Positions 1-6,549 of a stretch of DNA of 64,000 nucleotides are shown piece after piece. Origin of the DNA: Rossellomorea aquimaris. Lineage in GTDB: Bacteria > Bacillota > Bacilli > Bacillales > Bacillaceae_B. Within the stretch, counting starts at the first letter, position 1, and each line of letters opens with the position of its first letter. Under the pieces are notes generated by a model. That model was not told the origin of the DNA, did no database searches, and saw only the letters and a list, made by a program, of their open reading frames with translations. The position numbers and the translations under genes were made by a program. Where the stretch lies: assembly GCF_001877785.1 (NCBI RefSeq), contig NZ_MINN01000074.1:124001-188000 (forward strand), given 5' to 3'.

Positions 1-1
1 T

Positions 2-514
2 GGACCTGAAGAGGTCATTCTTTTTGCGGTCCCGTCCACGATGATGTTAGTGGCTATCCAGCTCTTCACTATGCCGGTCCTCATGAAACAAGGCGATATT
101 TCCTCTAGATTCAAGAAGGGAATTGACCACATCTTTGTATCCCTCGTGCTCATTTTATTGATCCTGCACATCGGGCTGCTTCTGCTGGCTTCCGGAATAG
201 AGTTCGACATATTAAGGCTGCTGCCGATTTTGGCCGGGACAGTGCTGATGACTACCGCCAACACACTTCCTAGATTCCAACTGAACACCACAGACCAACC
301 CGCATCTCAAAAAAATTCAACTCAACAAATTTGGAACACCACACTCAGGCCGTTCGCCTACCCGCTGTTCTGGGGCGGCATCATCATGTTTCTCTGTGTA
401 TTCCTGCAAGGGACCTTCATGCTAGTCAGCTTCTTTGCAGTCTTAGGCATAACGCTGCTGACCGCCGTATCCCGTGCGTACAAAGCTTATCAACTTCACT
501 TATCACAGAGATGA
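2..514 (+). CDS. Multi-pass membrane protein, SdpI/DUF1648-like, 5' end outside window
   Basis: The reading frame is open from base 2, so the gene begins upstream of the window; the ATG pair at 41 is probably internal. The visible part has about five hydrophobic segments (near the start, HIFVSLVLILLILHIGLLLL, LPILAGTVLMTTANTL, the PFAYPLFWGGIIMF region, and a final helix before SRAYKAY). The arrangement of a helix ending in N-x-LP-R-x-x-N, then a polar loop and further helices, resembles the SdpI/DUF1648 family of membrane immunity or signalling proteins, but the match is by eye and tentative. No partner toxin gene is visible downstream. A GGGCCAGGTAC element lies just after the stop. Confidence 0.5.
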   Translation, partial: GPEEVILFAVPSTMMLVAIQLFTMPVLMKQGDISSRFKKGIDHIFVSLVLILLILHIGLLLLASGIEFDILRLLPILAGTVLMTTANTLPRFQLNTTDQPASQKNSTQQIWNTTLRPFAYPLFWGGIIMFLCVFLQGTFMLVSFFAVLGITLLTAVSRAYKAYQLHLSQR

Positions 515-530
515 GAGAAAGCGGGCCATG

Positions 531-541
531 GGGCCAGGTAC
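531..541 (+). repeat. GGGACAGGTAC-type short element (variant GGGCCAGGTAC)
   Basis: Short G-rich word just downstream of the first gene, one of several similar words in intergenic DNA of this window (2975, 6217, 10525, 58517, and a related inverted form near 21346). Function unknown. Confidence 0.4.
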
Positions 542-589
542 TGCGGCTCACTTCAATTTAAAAAAATTTCAGTTAAATGAGGAATTAGA

Positions 590-1129
590 ATGAAAATAGA
601 ACAATTACCGCTAGTGAAAATAAGGGATTTAACCCTCGAAGACGCAGAAGACCGTTATCAGTGGTGCCTCGATAAAGAAGTCACCAAACATCTAAATATG
701 CCGGAGAAGTATCCTCCATTCAGCAGGGAAGAGACCAGGAACTGGATCAAGATGTGCATAAACAAAACGAATGGCTATGAACAAAAAGCCATCGTCACAG
801 AAGAGGGCACACACATAGGCTGGATCGACTTGAAAAATATCGACAAGCTGAACAAACACGCAGAAATCGGGATTGCGATTGGAGAGAAAGCTTATTGGGG
901 CAGGGGCTATGGCCTTGCAGCCATGAAAGAAATGCTTCAATGGGGATTCAATGAACTGGGATTAAATAAAATTTGGCTGCGGGTGGAAGTGGACAACGAT
1001 AAAGCGATTAAATCGTATTTACGAATGGGGTATGTGGAAGAAGGAATTCTGCGGCAGGACCGGTTGAGGAATGGGGAGTTCGTCGATCGGGTAAGAATGA
1101 GTATTCTTCGATCAGAATTTTTAAAGTAA
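590..1129 (+). CDS. GNAT family N-acetyltransferase (RimJ/RimL type)
   Basis: 179 residues, the usual length for this family. Acetyl-CoA dependent N-acetyltransferase; the acceptor is not predictable. The N-terminus has the RimJ/L pattern (LPLVKIRDLTLEDAEDRYQW), the core shows EIGIAIGEKAYWGRGYG, where the R/Q-x-x-G-x-G/A pyrophosphate loop is WGRGYG, and the C-terminal part has the common IKSYLRMGYVEEG strand-turn. ATG at 590 is preceded by GAGGAA about 7 bases upstream. It is followed 24 bases later by a nucleotidyltransferase-family gene on the same strand, so the two may be cotranscribed. Confidence 0.88.
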   Translation: MKIEQLPLVKIRDLTLEDAEDRYQWCLDKEVTKHLNMPEKYPPFSREETRNWIKMCINKTNGYEQKAIVTEEGTHIGWIDLKNIDKLNKHAEIGIAIGEKAYWGRGYGLAAMKEMLQWGFNELGLNKIWLRVEVDNDKAIKSYLRMGYVEEGILRQDRLRNGEFVDRVRMSILRSEFLK

Positions 1130-1153
1130 TAACCGTAAATAAGGGGGAAGAAA

Positions 1154-1732
1154 ATGATAAGTACTGAAAAAGATATACTCAACCTAATTCAAAACGATGA
1201 GAGGATGATGGGAATCCTCAGGGCTGCGAGCAGGCTGCACCTCCCGGATTGTTGGATTTGTGCAGGGTTTGTACGCTCAAAGATCTGGGATGAACTTCAC
1301 GGATTTAAAAATAGAACGGAGATCCCCGATGTGGATGTAATCTATTTTAACGAGAGCAACCTTGAAGAGGAAACGGAAAAAAGACTGGAGGCTGCACTCC
1401 GCGACATATTACCTGAAGTCCCCTGGTCCGTTAAAAATGAGGCCAGAATGCATGTAGTAAATGATGTTTCACCTTATGAATCCTCTGAAGATGCGATATC
1501 AAAATTTCCTGAGACAGCAACTGCTCTTGGTGTGAAGCTGGACAGCAATCAAGAGCTTATCCTGACTGCCCCATGGGGACTGGATGATGTCCTCAATATG
1601 GAGGTAAGGCCGACTCCATATTTTAAAGAGACACAACAACGGGCTGTTATTTATGAGGAACGGGTCATAAAGAAAAATTGGAAAGCAACTTGGCCGAAAA
1701 TTAACGTGTATCATACAGGTTGGAGGCGATGA
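1154..1732 (+). CDS. Nucleotidyltransferase family protein (NTP_transf_6 / DUF925-like)
   Basis: 192 residues. The pattern is that of the NTP_transf_6 family: an N-terminal helical part ending DCWICAGFVRSKIWDELHG, then IPDVDVIYFN, which supplies the acidic pair D-x-D expected for metal binding in a polymerase-beta-type fold, and a C-terminal basic segment RVIKKNWKATWPKINVY. Members are mostly uncharacterised, so the substrate is unknown. The ATG is preceded by AGGGGGAAG. The gene overlaps the start region of the following serine hydrolase by a few bases, which suggests cotranscription. Confidence 0.8.
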   Translation: MISTEKDILNLIQNDERMMGILRAASRLHLPDCWICAGFVRSKIWDELHGFKNRTEIPDVDVIYFNESNLEEETEKRLEAALRDILPEVPWSVKNEARMHVVNDVSPYESSEDAISKFPETATALGVKLDSNQELILTAPWGLDDVLNMEVRPTPYFKETQQRAVIYEERVIKKNWKATWPKINVYHTGWRR

Positions 1733-2757
1733 TTAATCTCCATCGCCAACACAACAGTCCCGCTTTTTTACCGGTAGCAGAACATGTGGCAGACACATTC
1801 GAGAAAGTGATTTGTACAGGGGCTTCCACTTTCATCATCCATCGGGATTCAGTCGTCTTTGAGCAGTACATCGGCAAACAGTCCGCTGCTGAAGATGCCA
1901 GACTGGTCCAGGCGGACACGCAGTTTCACGTCGCTTCAGTTAGGAAAACGTATATCGGTTTTGCCGTTTCGTATGCTTTACATTATGGATACATAAAGAG
2001 CATTGATGATAAGGTGACCTGCTATCTACCTGACCTGGATGAGTCTGAATGGAAACCGGTGACGATCAGGCATCTTCTTACCCACACACATGGATTGAAA
2101 AAGGAAGGTCGGAATACTGTCTGCGAGTTTGAGCCCGGCACCGACTGGTCGTACAAACAAATCGGGGTCGAAGCCCTGACCAGGCTAGTGAAGGTGACAA
2201 CAGGCAAATCTGTTGCAGAAATCCTTCATGAAACGGTCTTCACCCCGCTTCGTTTACGCGAATCAGATTGGTACGCTGAAAAAAACGAGCGGCTCGTTGA
2301 CGTGATCCTGCGCTATGAAGAGGACGAAGACTGGCGGACAAGCGAAGGCACGGAAGGCGATAAGATGAACATGTACGTCTCCACCAGGGAGCTGGCGTAC
2401 TGGGGCTACTTCCATTTGAAAAAAGGAAAAATAAACGGGAAGCAAATCGTCCCGCGGGAAATCATCGATATGGCCGTCTCCCTTCAAAGTCCTGCCGCTC
2501 TCCATACAGACGCCCCTCAAAACGGCTTCTTGTGGTTCGTCAAAGATCTGCCTGCCACGAAGACAGAAATCGGGCCCTTGGTCCCGAAAGGATCCTATCA
2601 GCTTCTCGGATTCACGAATGCAACCGTGCTCGTCATCCCCGAAAAAGATCTCGTTGCCGTCCGGATGTTTAATAGTTTCGGATCACCGGAGGGATATGAT
2701 TATCTTGCAGATGTCCGGTCGTTTGGGGATATGGTTATGAAGTGTGTCGGGAAATAG
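1729..2757 (+). CDS. Serine hydrolase, beta-lactamase class C / penicillin-binding-protein-like family
   Basis: About 342 residues. Contains the catalytic S-x-x-K motif (HVASVRKTY, near residue 70), then YLPDLDESEWKPVTIRHLLTH, typical of the family, and a Y-K-Q in place of the canonical Y-x-N (DWSYKQIGVEALT). No signal peptide, so probably cytosolic and more likely an esterase or peptidase-like enzyme than a true beta-lactamase. Two starts are possible: TTG 1720 and ATG 1729. I chose ATG with GGAGG just upstream, though its spacing of 2 bases is short. Followed by repeat array A and a clear terminator. Confidence 0.82.
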   Translation: MINLHRQHNSPAFLPVAEHVADTFEKVICTGASTFIIHRDSVVFEQYIGKQSAAEDARLVQADTQFHVASVRKTYIGFAVSYALHYGYIKSIDDKVTCYLPDLDESEWKPVTIRHLLTHTHGLKKEGRNTVCEFEPGTDWSYKQIGVEALTRLVKVTTGKSVAEILHETVFTPLRLRESDWYAEKNERLVDVILRYEEDEDWRTSEGTEGDKMNMYVSTRELAYWGYFHLKKGKINGKQIVPREIIDMAVSLQSPAALHTDAPQNGFLWFVKDLPATKTEIGPLVPKGSYQLLGFTNATVLVIPEKDLVAVRMFNSFGSPEGYDYLADVRSFGDMVMKCVGK

Positions 2758-2796
2758 TGGGATTGCGTCATTGGAAAGAAAACAGGTGAATGTATT

Positions 2797-2882
2797 CAGC
2801 ATAAAAATAATCCAGCATAAACTTATATTTTTTCAGCATAAGATCAAAAAATTCAGCACAAATGGATTAGAAGTCAGCATAA
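2797..2882 (+). repeat. Array A: ~20-bp-period degenerate tandem repeat, keyword CAGCATAA
   Basis: Five copies of CAGCATAA (one as CAGCACAA) start at 2797, 2813, 2834, 2854 and 2875, i.e. spacings 16, 21, 20 and 21, with A/T-rich filler. The last copy continues as CAGCATAAACTCAT, also found in arrays B and C. No dyad symmetry and no coding potential. Confidence 0.8.
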
Positions 2883-2893
2883 ACTCATATGTG

Positions 2894-2932
2894 AAAAAGG
2901 TTCCGATTGTACCCCATGTTCGGAACCTTTTT
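2894..2932 (+). terminator. Intrinsic terminator
   Basis: Perfect 13-base arms at 2894-2906 and 2920-2932 (core AAAGGTTCCGA/TCGGAACCTTT) around a 13-base loop, with a T-run at the 3' end. Terminates the serine hydrolase transcript and is bidirectional in principle. Confidence 0.88.
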
Positions 2933-2974
2933 GTTTAATTTCCTATTGATGGAAATTGCGGTTTGGTGGATAAT

Positions 2975-2986
2975 GGGTACCAGGTA
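2975..2986 (+). repeat. GGGACAGGTAC-type short element (GGGTACCAGGTA)
   Basis: A G-rich word containing GGTACC, just downstream of array A and its terminator; related to words at 531, 6217, 10525 and 58517. Confidence 0.35.
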
Positions 2987-3055
2987 AAAAATGGGGATTC
3001 GGGGCTGATCCTCAAATCTATTAAAGATTAAGTGATTGAGAGGTTGAAAACTTAC

Positions 3056-3566
3056 ATGGAAGAGAAGGACAGATATTTTTTAGAAATGGCTTTAAGGGAG
3101 GCTGAGCAGGTGCTGATGGAGAACACCTATCCAATAGGGGCTGTCATAGTCGATGAAAACGACAATGTGATTTCTACTGGCAGAAATCGGGTACAGCCGC
3201 AGCAGGATGCCACGGCCCACGCAGAGATTAAGGCGATCCGGAATGCAGGTGGAGCGATTCTGCAGGCAAAAGTGCACCGTGAAAAACTGTCGCTATATAC
3301 ATCAGTAGAACCCTGTCCCATGTGTACAGGCGCCATTTTGTTTGCGCATATCAAGAAAGTCGTGAGGGCGATGAATGACGATATCGGTTTTGGAGGTTGC
3401 CGTAAATTAAGGGACTCGTCCATGTTTGATGATCGATTTATTGGTGCAACTGATCGAGGAGCCATTTGAGGACTTGAAGGAGAGGCAGTCGGACTTAATG
3501 GAAGAATGGGCCTTGAATCCGAATGATATTGTGAATTTACGAAAAGCTGTTAGTAAACCTTTATAA
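3056..3566 (+). pseudogene. Nucleoside/cytidine-type deaminase with a frameshift
   Basis: Zinc-dependent deaminase fold: H-A-E (TAHAEIKAIRNAG) and P-C-x-x-C (SVEPCPMCTGAILFA) are both intact, so the catalytic core is complete. The frame beginning at GTG 3032 or ATG 3056 (GAGAGG 12 bases upstream) stops at 3469 after FDDRFIGATDRGAI. One base further on, the other frame reads LVQLIEEPFEDLKERQ and continues in plausible protein to a stop at 3564-3566. Dropping a single base near 3440 would join FDDRF directly to LVQLIEEPFEDL. I therefore read this as one gene of about 170 codons with a +1-base frameshift, either a real lesion or a sequencing error. If real, it removes only the C-terminal tail. 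Substrate unknown. Confidence 0.7.
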
Positions 3567-3608
3567 GATTACGATGCGGCAAATTGCTTAAAACAAAGAG
3601 GTGTAGAA

Positions 3609-4250
3609 ATGAAAAAACTACTGATCCCAATCATGTTATCATCCGTGTCCATCCTGCTCATGGCGTGCAGTGAAGATGTTAAAAAAAACGGTGAACATGT
3701 CGATTCAGAAGAAAATAAATCAACAGAGGAAGATGTTCTCGCATCTGACAGCAGGGATGAATCTGCAAACTCCGACTCTTCGGAAGAAGCTGAGCCTGCT
3801 GATTCCGATGCTGAACCATCGTCACAGAGCGGGGACAACCAATCAAAAAGTACGGAAGAAACTACCCTGTCCCAGTACTCGTCAAAGGAAATAGAATACG
3901 CGCGCGTTTGGCTGCAGGTGATTGGAAACGAAGATGCAACTGAGTTAAACGTCCGCCAGATATCAGCGGGAGAAGCCGTCAACCCTTACGATGAACACAG
4001 CGCCGTCTATCCGGAAAACGTCATTGTGCTGGCCGGGGATATCGTGGCTGATGGAACAGTGACGTACAGCGGCAATGGGGACGGCACTATTAACATATAT
4101 AATATTCCCTCGCATTGGCCGAGTGCCCAGCAGCTCGAAGTGTCGATGAAGGAGTATACGAAAAAGATCATTTCAAATACTGAAAAAGTATATATTAATC
4201 CAGGAGACGATGAGGCAGTCTTGGAGCTGATTGAGAAGTTGAGCAGCTAA
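3609..4250 (+). CDS. Uncharacterised lipoprotein with Ser/Glu/Asp-rich linker
   Basis: 213 residues. A lipoprotein signal peptide is clear: MKKLLIPIMLSSVSILLMAC with the lipobox L-M-A-C, so the mature protein should be lipid-anchored outside the membrane. Residues about 25-90 are a low-complexity acidic Ser/Glu/Asp-rich linker, followed by a C-terminal domain of about 120 residues (from YSSKEIEYARVWLQ to the end) with aromatic and glycine residues. I do not recognise a catalytic motif. GAGGTG precedes the ATG by about 7 bases. The gene appears monocistronic. Confidence 0.75.
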   Translation: MKKLLIPIMLSSVSILLMACSEDVKKNGEHVDSEENKSTEEDVLASDSRDESANSDSSEEAEPADSDAEPSSQSGDNQSKSTEETTLSQYSSKEIEYARVWLQVIGNEDATELNVRQISAGEAVNPYDEHSAVYPENVIVLAGDIVADGTVTYSGNGDGTINIYNIPSHWPSAQQLEVSMKEYTKKIISNTEKVYINPGDDEAVLELIEKLSS

Positions 4251-4343
4251 AGAATTCAGGATCGATCCGCAGAAGAAGGATTAACTGAAGCTGCACGCAT
4301 AGTTATTGTCATCTCTATCAGTTTCTTTTCCGCAGACCATCTG

Positions 4344-4589
4344 ATGGGTATGAGAATAGTATTATTGCTATTTGCGGCAACCGATATAATCTTGATCGTT
4401 AACCGGCAAAAGGGAAGAAAAAGTGTATTCTTTGTTACTTCTGCTGTCTTCCTAACAGCTCTTATCATTATGGGTCTACTTGAGACATTTACATTGTACA
4501 TGTTGATATTTGGAATCGTTCTGGTCATTGCTTCCTATAGAACACTATTTGAAGGAGATGAGGAAAATAAAACCTGTCGACGTTCTTGA
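4344..4589 (+). CDS. Possible small membrane protein (81 aa)
   Basis: Predicted protein with two or three hydrophobic stretches (VLLLFAATDIILIV, FFVTSAVFLTALIIMGLL, YMLIFGIVLVIASY) and a charged C-terminus. No good ribosome binding site is visible before ATG 4344 or ATG 4350, so expression is uncertain. The hydrophobic periodicity is the only support. Could be a remnant of a larger membrane gene, since the upstream DNA holds a stop in this frame. Confidence 0.4.
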   Translation: MGMRIVLLLFAATDIILIVNRQKGRKSVFFVTSAVFLTALIIMGLLETFTLYMLIFGIVLVIASYRTLFEGDEENKTCRRS

Positions 4590-4683
4590 TTAATTTTAAC
4601 ACTGTAACCTTTATTCTCTTCCTATGTAAACGGGGAACTTTTTAAAAACAGAAGATTTTTAAACTAGATGGGGGATCATATTA

Positions 4684-4908
4684 ATGAAATATCTATGGGC
4701 GGCTATCAATCTGCTGATTCCGGTTTTACTGTTATTCCTGATTTTTTCTACTTGGATTGGGTATATTGCAGAAAGCCTCAGAGACTTCTATCATTTCAAG
4801 TGGGCTGCCATTGGCCTGATTCTTCTGGGGTATATGCTGAACTTTAAAAAGCGGGCGGCCGGGCTGATTATTGTGACGGCAGGCTCAGCTGCTTGGTTCT
4901 TTATTTGA
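4684..4908 (+). CDS. Small two-helix membrane protein (74 aa)
   Basis: Starts at ATG 4684 with TGGGGGA about 8 bases upstream. Two to three hydrophobic segments (AAINLLIPVLLLFLIFSTWIG, AAIGLILLGYML, AAGLIIVTAGSAAWFFI) separated by a short basic loop (NFKKR). No recognised family. It is followed by a convergent RNA-ligase-like gene on the other strand. Confidence 0.6.
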   Translation: MKYLWAAINLLIPVLLLFLIFSTWIGYIAESLRDFYHFKWAAIGLILLGYMLNFKKRAAGLIIVTAGSAAWFFI

Positions 4909-4953
4909 ATCAGACCGGCTCCATGCCTGAGGGAGGACGTCATATCCTCGAGG

Positions 4954-5505
4954 TCATCCTCCTAAATAGATATCTAAAAACGTTTCATATCTTCTCTTAA
5001 CAATATCCAACTCATAAACCCTTACAAAATCCACTTTGAAAGCTGGATAGGGTGTCAACTCCTCTTCTGCTGCTCTTTCCATTTCTGTTAGCCCATCTTT
5101 CGAAAGCGGGGTAGAGATATTCCCGCCGTAATGCTCTTTCCCCAGGGTCAAGTGAGGTACAAAGTCATCGAGTTCAAAATACCTCTTTATCAATTCATGC
5201 GATGGTGAAATCTCTTTTACTATTTTTTGATGGAGGGTATGTAATTCCGCAGAGTCCACACTCAAATAAAGGATGTTATTTCCAAAATACTTTGGTTTAC
5301 CCAAGGACACTTGAAATGGACTGATATTCTCGCAAACTCTTTTCACATTTCCTAGCCACTTTTTATCGGGAGTCAGACCTCCTTGTGCTTTCAGTGTGAT
5401 ATGAGGTTCCACACCTGATTGTCGAATCCATTTACGCTGAAATCGCTCAACTCGTTCCACATATTCTCCTGGCGGGACAATACCTATAAAATAATCAATT
5501 TTCAA
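4954..5505 (-). CDS. 2'-5' RNA ligase / 2H phosphoesterase family protein
   Basis: Two H-x-T motifs define the family: PHITLKAQ in the N-terminal half and PHLTLGKE in the C-terminal half, the pair of catalytic His-x-Thr motifs of 2H phosphoesterases (LigT/YjcG group). Substrates are typically 2'-5' or cyclic phosphodiesters in RNA; the physiological role here is unknown. The open frame extends back to an ATG at 5592, but the upstream residues do not resemble the family. The best-supported start is the TTG at 5505 (IDYFIGIVPP follows), preceded by AGGGG with 9-base spacing. Convergent with the small membrane protein gene before it. Confidence 0.8.
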   Translation of the reverse strand: MKIDYFIGIVPPGEYVERVERFQRKWIRQSGVEPHITLKAQGGLTPDKKWLGNVKRVCENISPFQVSLGKPKYFGNNILYLSVDSAELHTLHQKIVKEISPSHELIKRYFELDDFVPHLTLGKEHYGGNISTPLSKDGLTEMERAAEEELTPYPAFKVDFVRVYELDIVKRRYETFLDIYLGG

Positions 5506-5653
5506 TTTTCTCAACCCCTGATTCATTCGTTTTGAATAGTTTACCAGAAATGAACAATCGGAACATCCTTTAAAAACAATGATGCTGTACAAAACGTCTA
5601 ACTATTAGTTTCTGCTCTTTTCATAGATTGAAGAAGATCGCGGAGGGATTTCT

Positions 5654-5719
5654 TTGAAAGTGTTCATTGCCGTTATCGGCCCTTTATTGAGTATCATTTC
5701 CTGGCTGGCAGTGGGGTAA
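5654..5719 (+). CDS. Candidate 21-aa hydrophobic peptide
   Basis: Below usual gene-calling length. TTG at 5654 has an excellent GGAGG 7 bases upstream (5642-5646) and encodes MKVFIAVIGPLLSIISWLAV plus a final Gly before TAA. One predicted transmembrane segment fills nearly the whole peptide. It may be a small membrane protein, a leader for the DUF4181-like gene 75 bases downstream, or the 5' stub of a decayed gene. Confidence 0.45.
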   Translation: MKVFIAVIGPLLSIISWLAVG

Positions 5720-5794
5720 AGGTCCTGTTTTAGTGGAAAGCTGGAGAGAAAAACCGATAAAAATTAAAGATCGTTTAAGTGAGGAGGGGATTTT

Positions 5795-6196
5795 GTGTTT
5801 TGGATAAAATTTTGCCTGATTGTAATTATCGTCTTTGTCCTCATCTCTTTCGTTAAGTTCATCTTAAGAAGAGTCTTCCATATTAAAAAAGTGAAGAGAA
5901 AGGTGTTTTCCTATAATCTTATTAATGAGAGGCACCGCAAAATAGATAAGTGGATAAGGTTTGTTTCTGTGATCATTCTTATCGGCTTAAGCTGGGGAGT
6001 AATTGAGGATAAAAATTACATATCTTTATATGTAATAGGAATGACTGTTCTCCTCATGACGGACTACTTAGTCAGGGCATATTTTGAATGGAAACACAGT
6101 GAATATCCTAAACAAGCCATTGTAACGGTGGCTGAAATGGTAATGATGGTTACTGCAATCATAACGATCGTACAATTTGAGTTGCTTTGGATTTGA
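5795..6196 (+). CDS. DUF4181-like membrane protein
   Basis: 133 residues. GTG start at 5795 with GAGGAGGGG about 8 bases upstream. Four hydrophobic segments: WIKFCLIVIIVFVLISFVKF, IRFVSVIILIGLSWGV, YVIGMTVLLMTDYLVRAYFEW and VTVAEMVMMVTAIITIVQF, with a basic loop (RRVFHIKKVKRKVF). The pattern YLVRAYFEWKHSEYPKQ before the last helix is typical of the Bacillus DUF4181 family. Function unknown. The gene ends just before a GGGGACAGGTAC element and array B. Confidence 0.7.
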   Translation: MFWIKFCLIVIIVFVLISFVKFILRRVFHIKKVKRKVFSYNLINERHRKIDKWIRFVSVIILIGLSWGVIEDKNYISLYVIGMTVLLMTDYLVRAYFEWKHSEYPKQAIVTVAEMVMMVTAIITIVQFELLWI

Positions 6197-6216
6197 AAAG
6201 AGCCGTGGTGGGCTAT

Positions 6217-6228
6217 GGGGACAGGTAC
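6217..6228 (+). repeat. GGGACAGGTAC-type short element
   Basis: GGGGACAGGTAC between the DUF4181-like gene and array B; near-identical words occur at 10525 and 58517, each upstream of another 20-bp array. Confidence 0.5.
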
Positions 6229-6287
6229 AGAGGTCCATAGTTGAATGGGAGATAGGGGGCCAAATTAGTGGTTTTATTTAAAAGACG

Positions 6288-6473
6288 CATAAACTCATTT
6301 TTTCATTACAAATCTTAAAATATCATCATATAACCCTGATTTGAATGCGTAAGTTATCATGGACGACTCTCCAGGGAGGATTTCAGAAGCTCATAAATAA
6401 CGATTCAAGCCACTTTTCACCACATTAAGGCCACTTCCCCACGTTTTCAAGCAACTTGTCGAAAAATCTTCAA
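6288..6473 (+). repeat. Array B: mixed ~20-bp-period degenerate repeat (GCATAA, then GCCACTT words)
   Basis: The left half starts with GCATAAACTCATTTTTT (shared with arrays A and C) and decays into CATA/CGTAA words about 20 bases apart. The right half has GCTCATA at 6389, GCCACTT at 6409 and 6430, and GCAACTT at 6451 (20, 21 and 21-base spacing). The last unit reads GCAACTTGTCGAAAAATC, a form also seen in arrays D and E. Occupies most of the 350-base convergent gap before the P450 gene. Confidence 0.65.
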
Positions 6474-6549
6474 TCTTTTGTATGCAATCGCCAAAATGGA
6501 TGAAAAAACCGGCACACCTAAAGCGTACCGGTTTTCTCATCACAGTCCC

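Noticed and set aside
2744..2938. 64-codon open frame across array A and the terminator
   Set aside because: It runs through a degenerate repeat and a hairpin and encodes low-complexity sequence; no start site.
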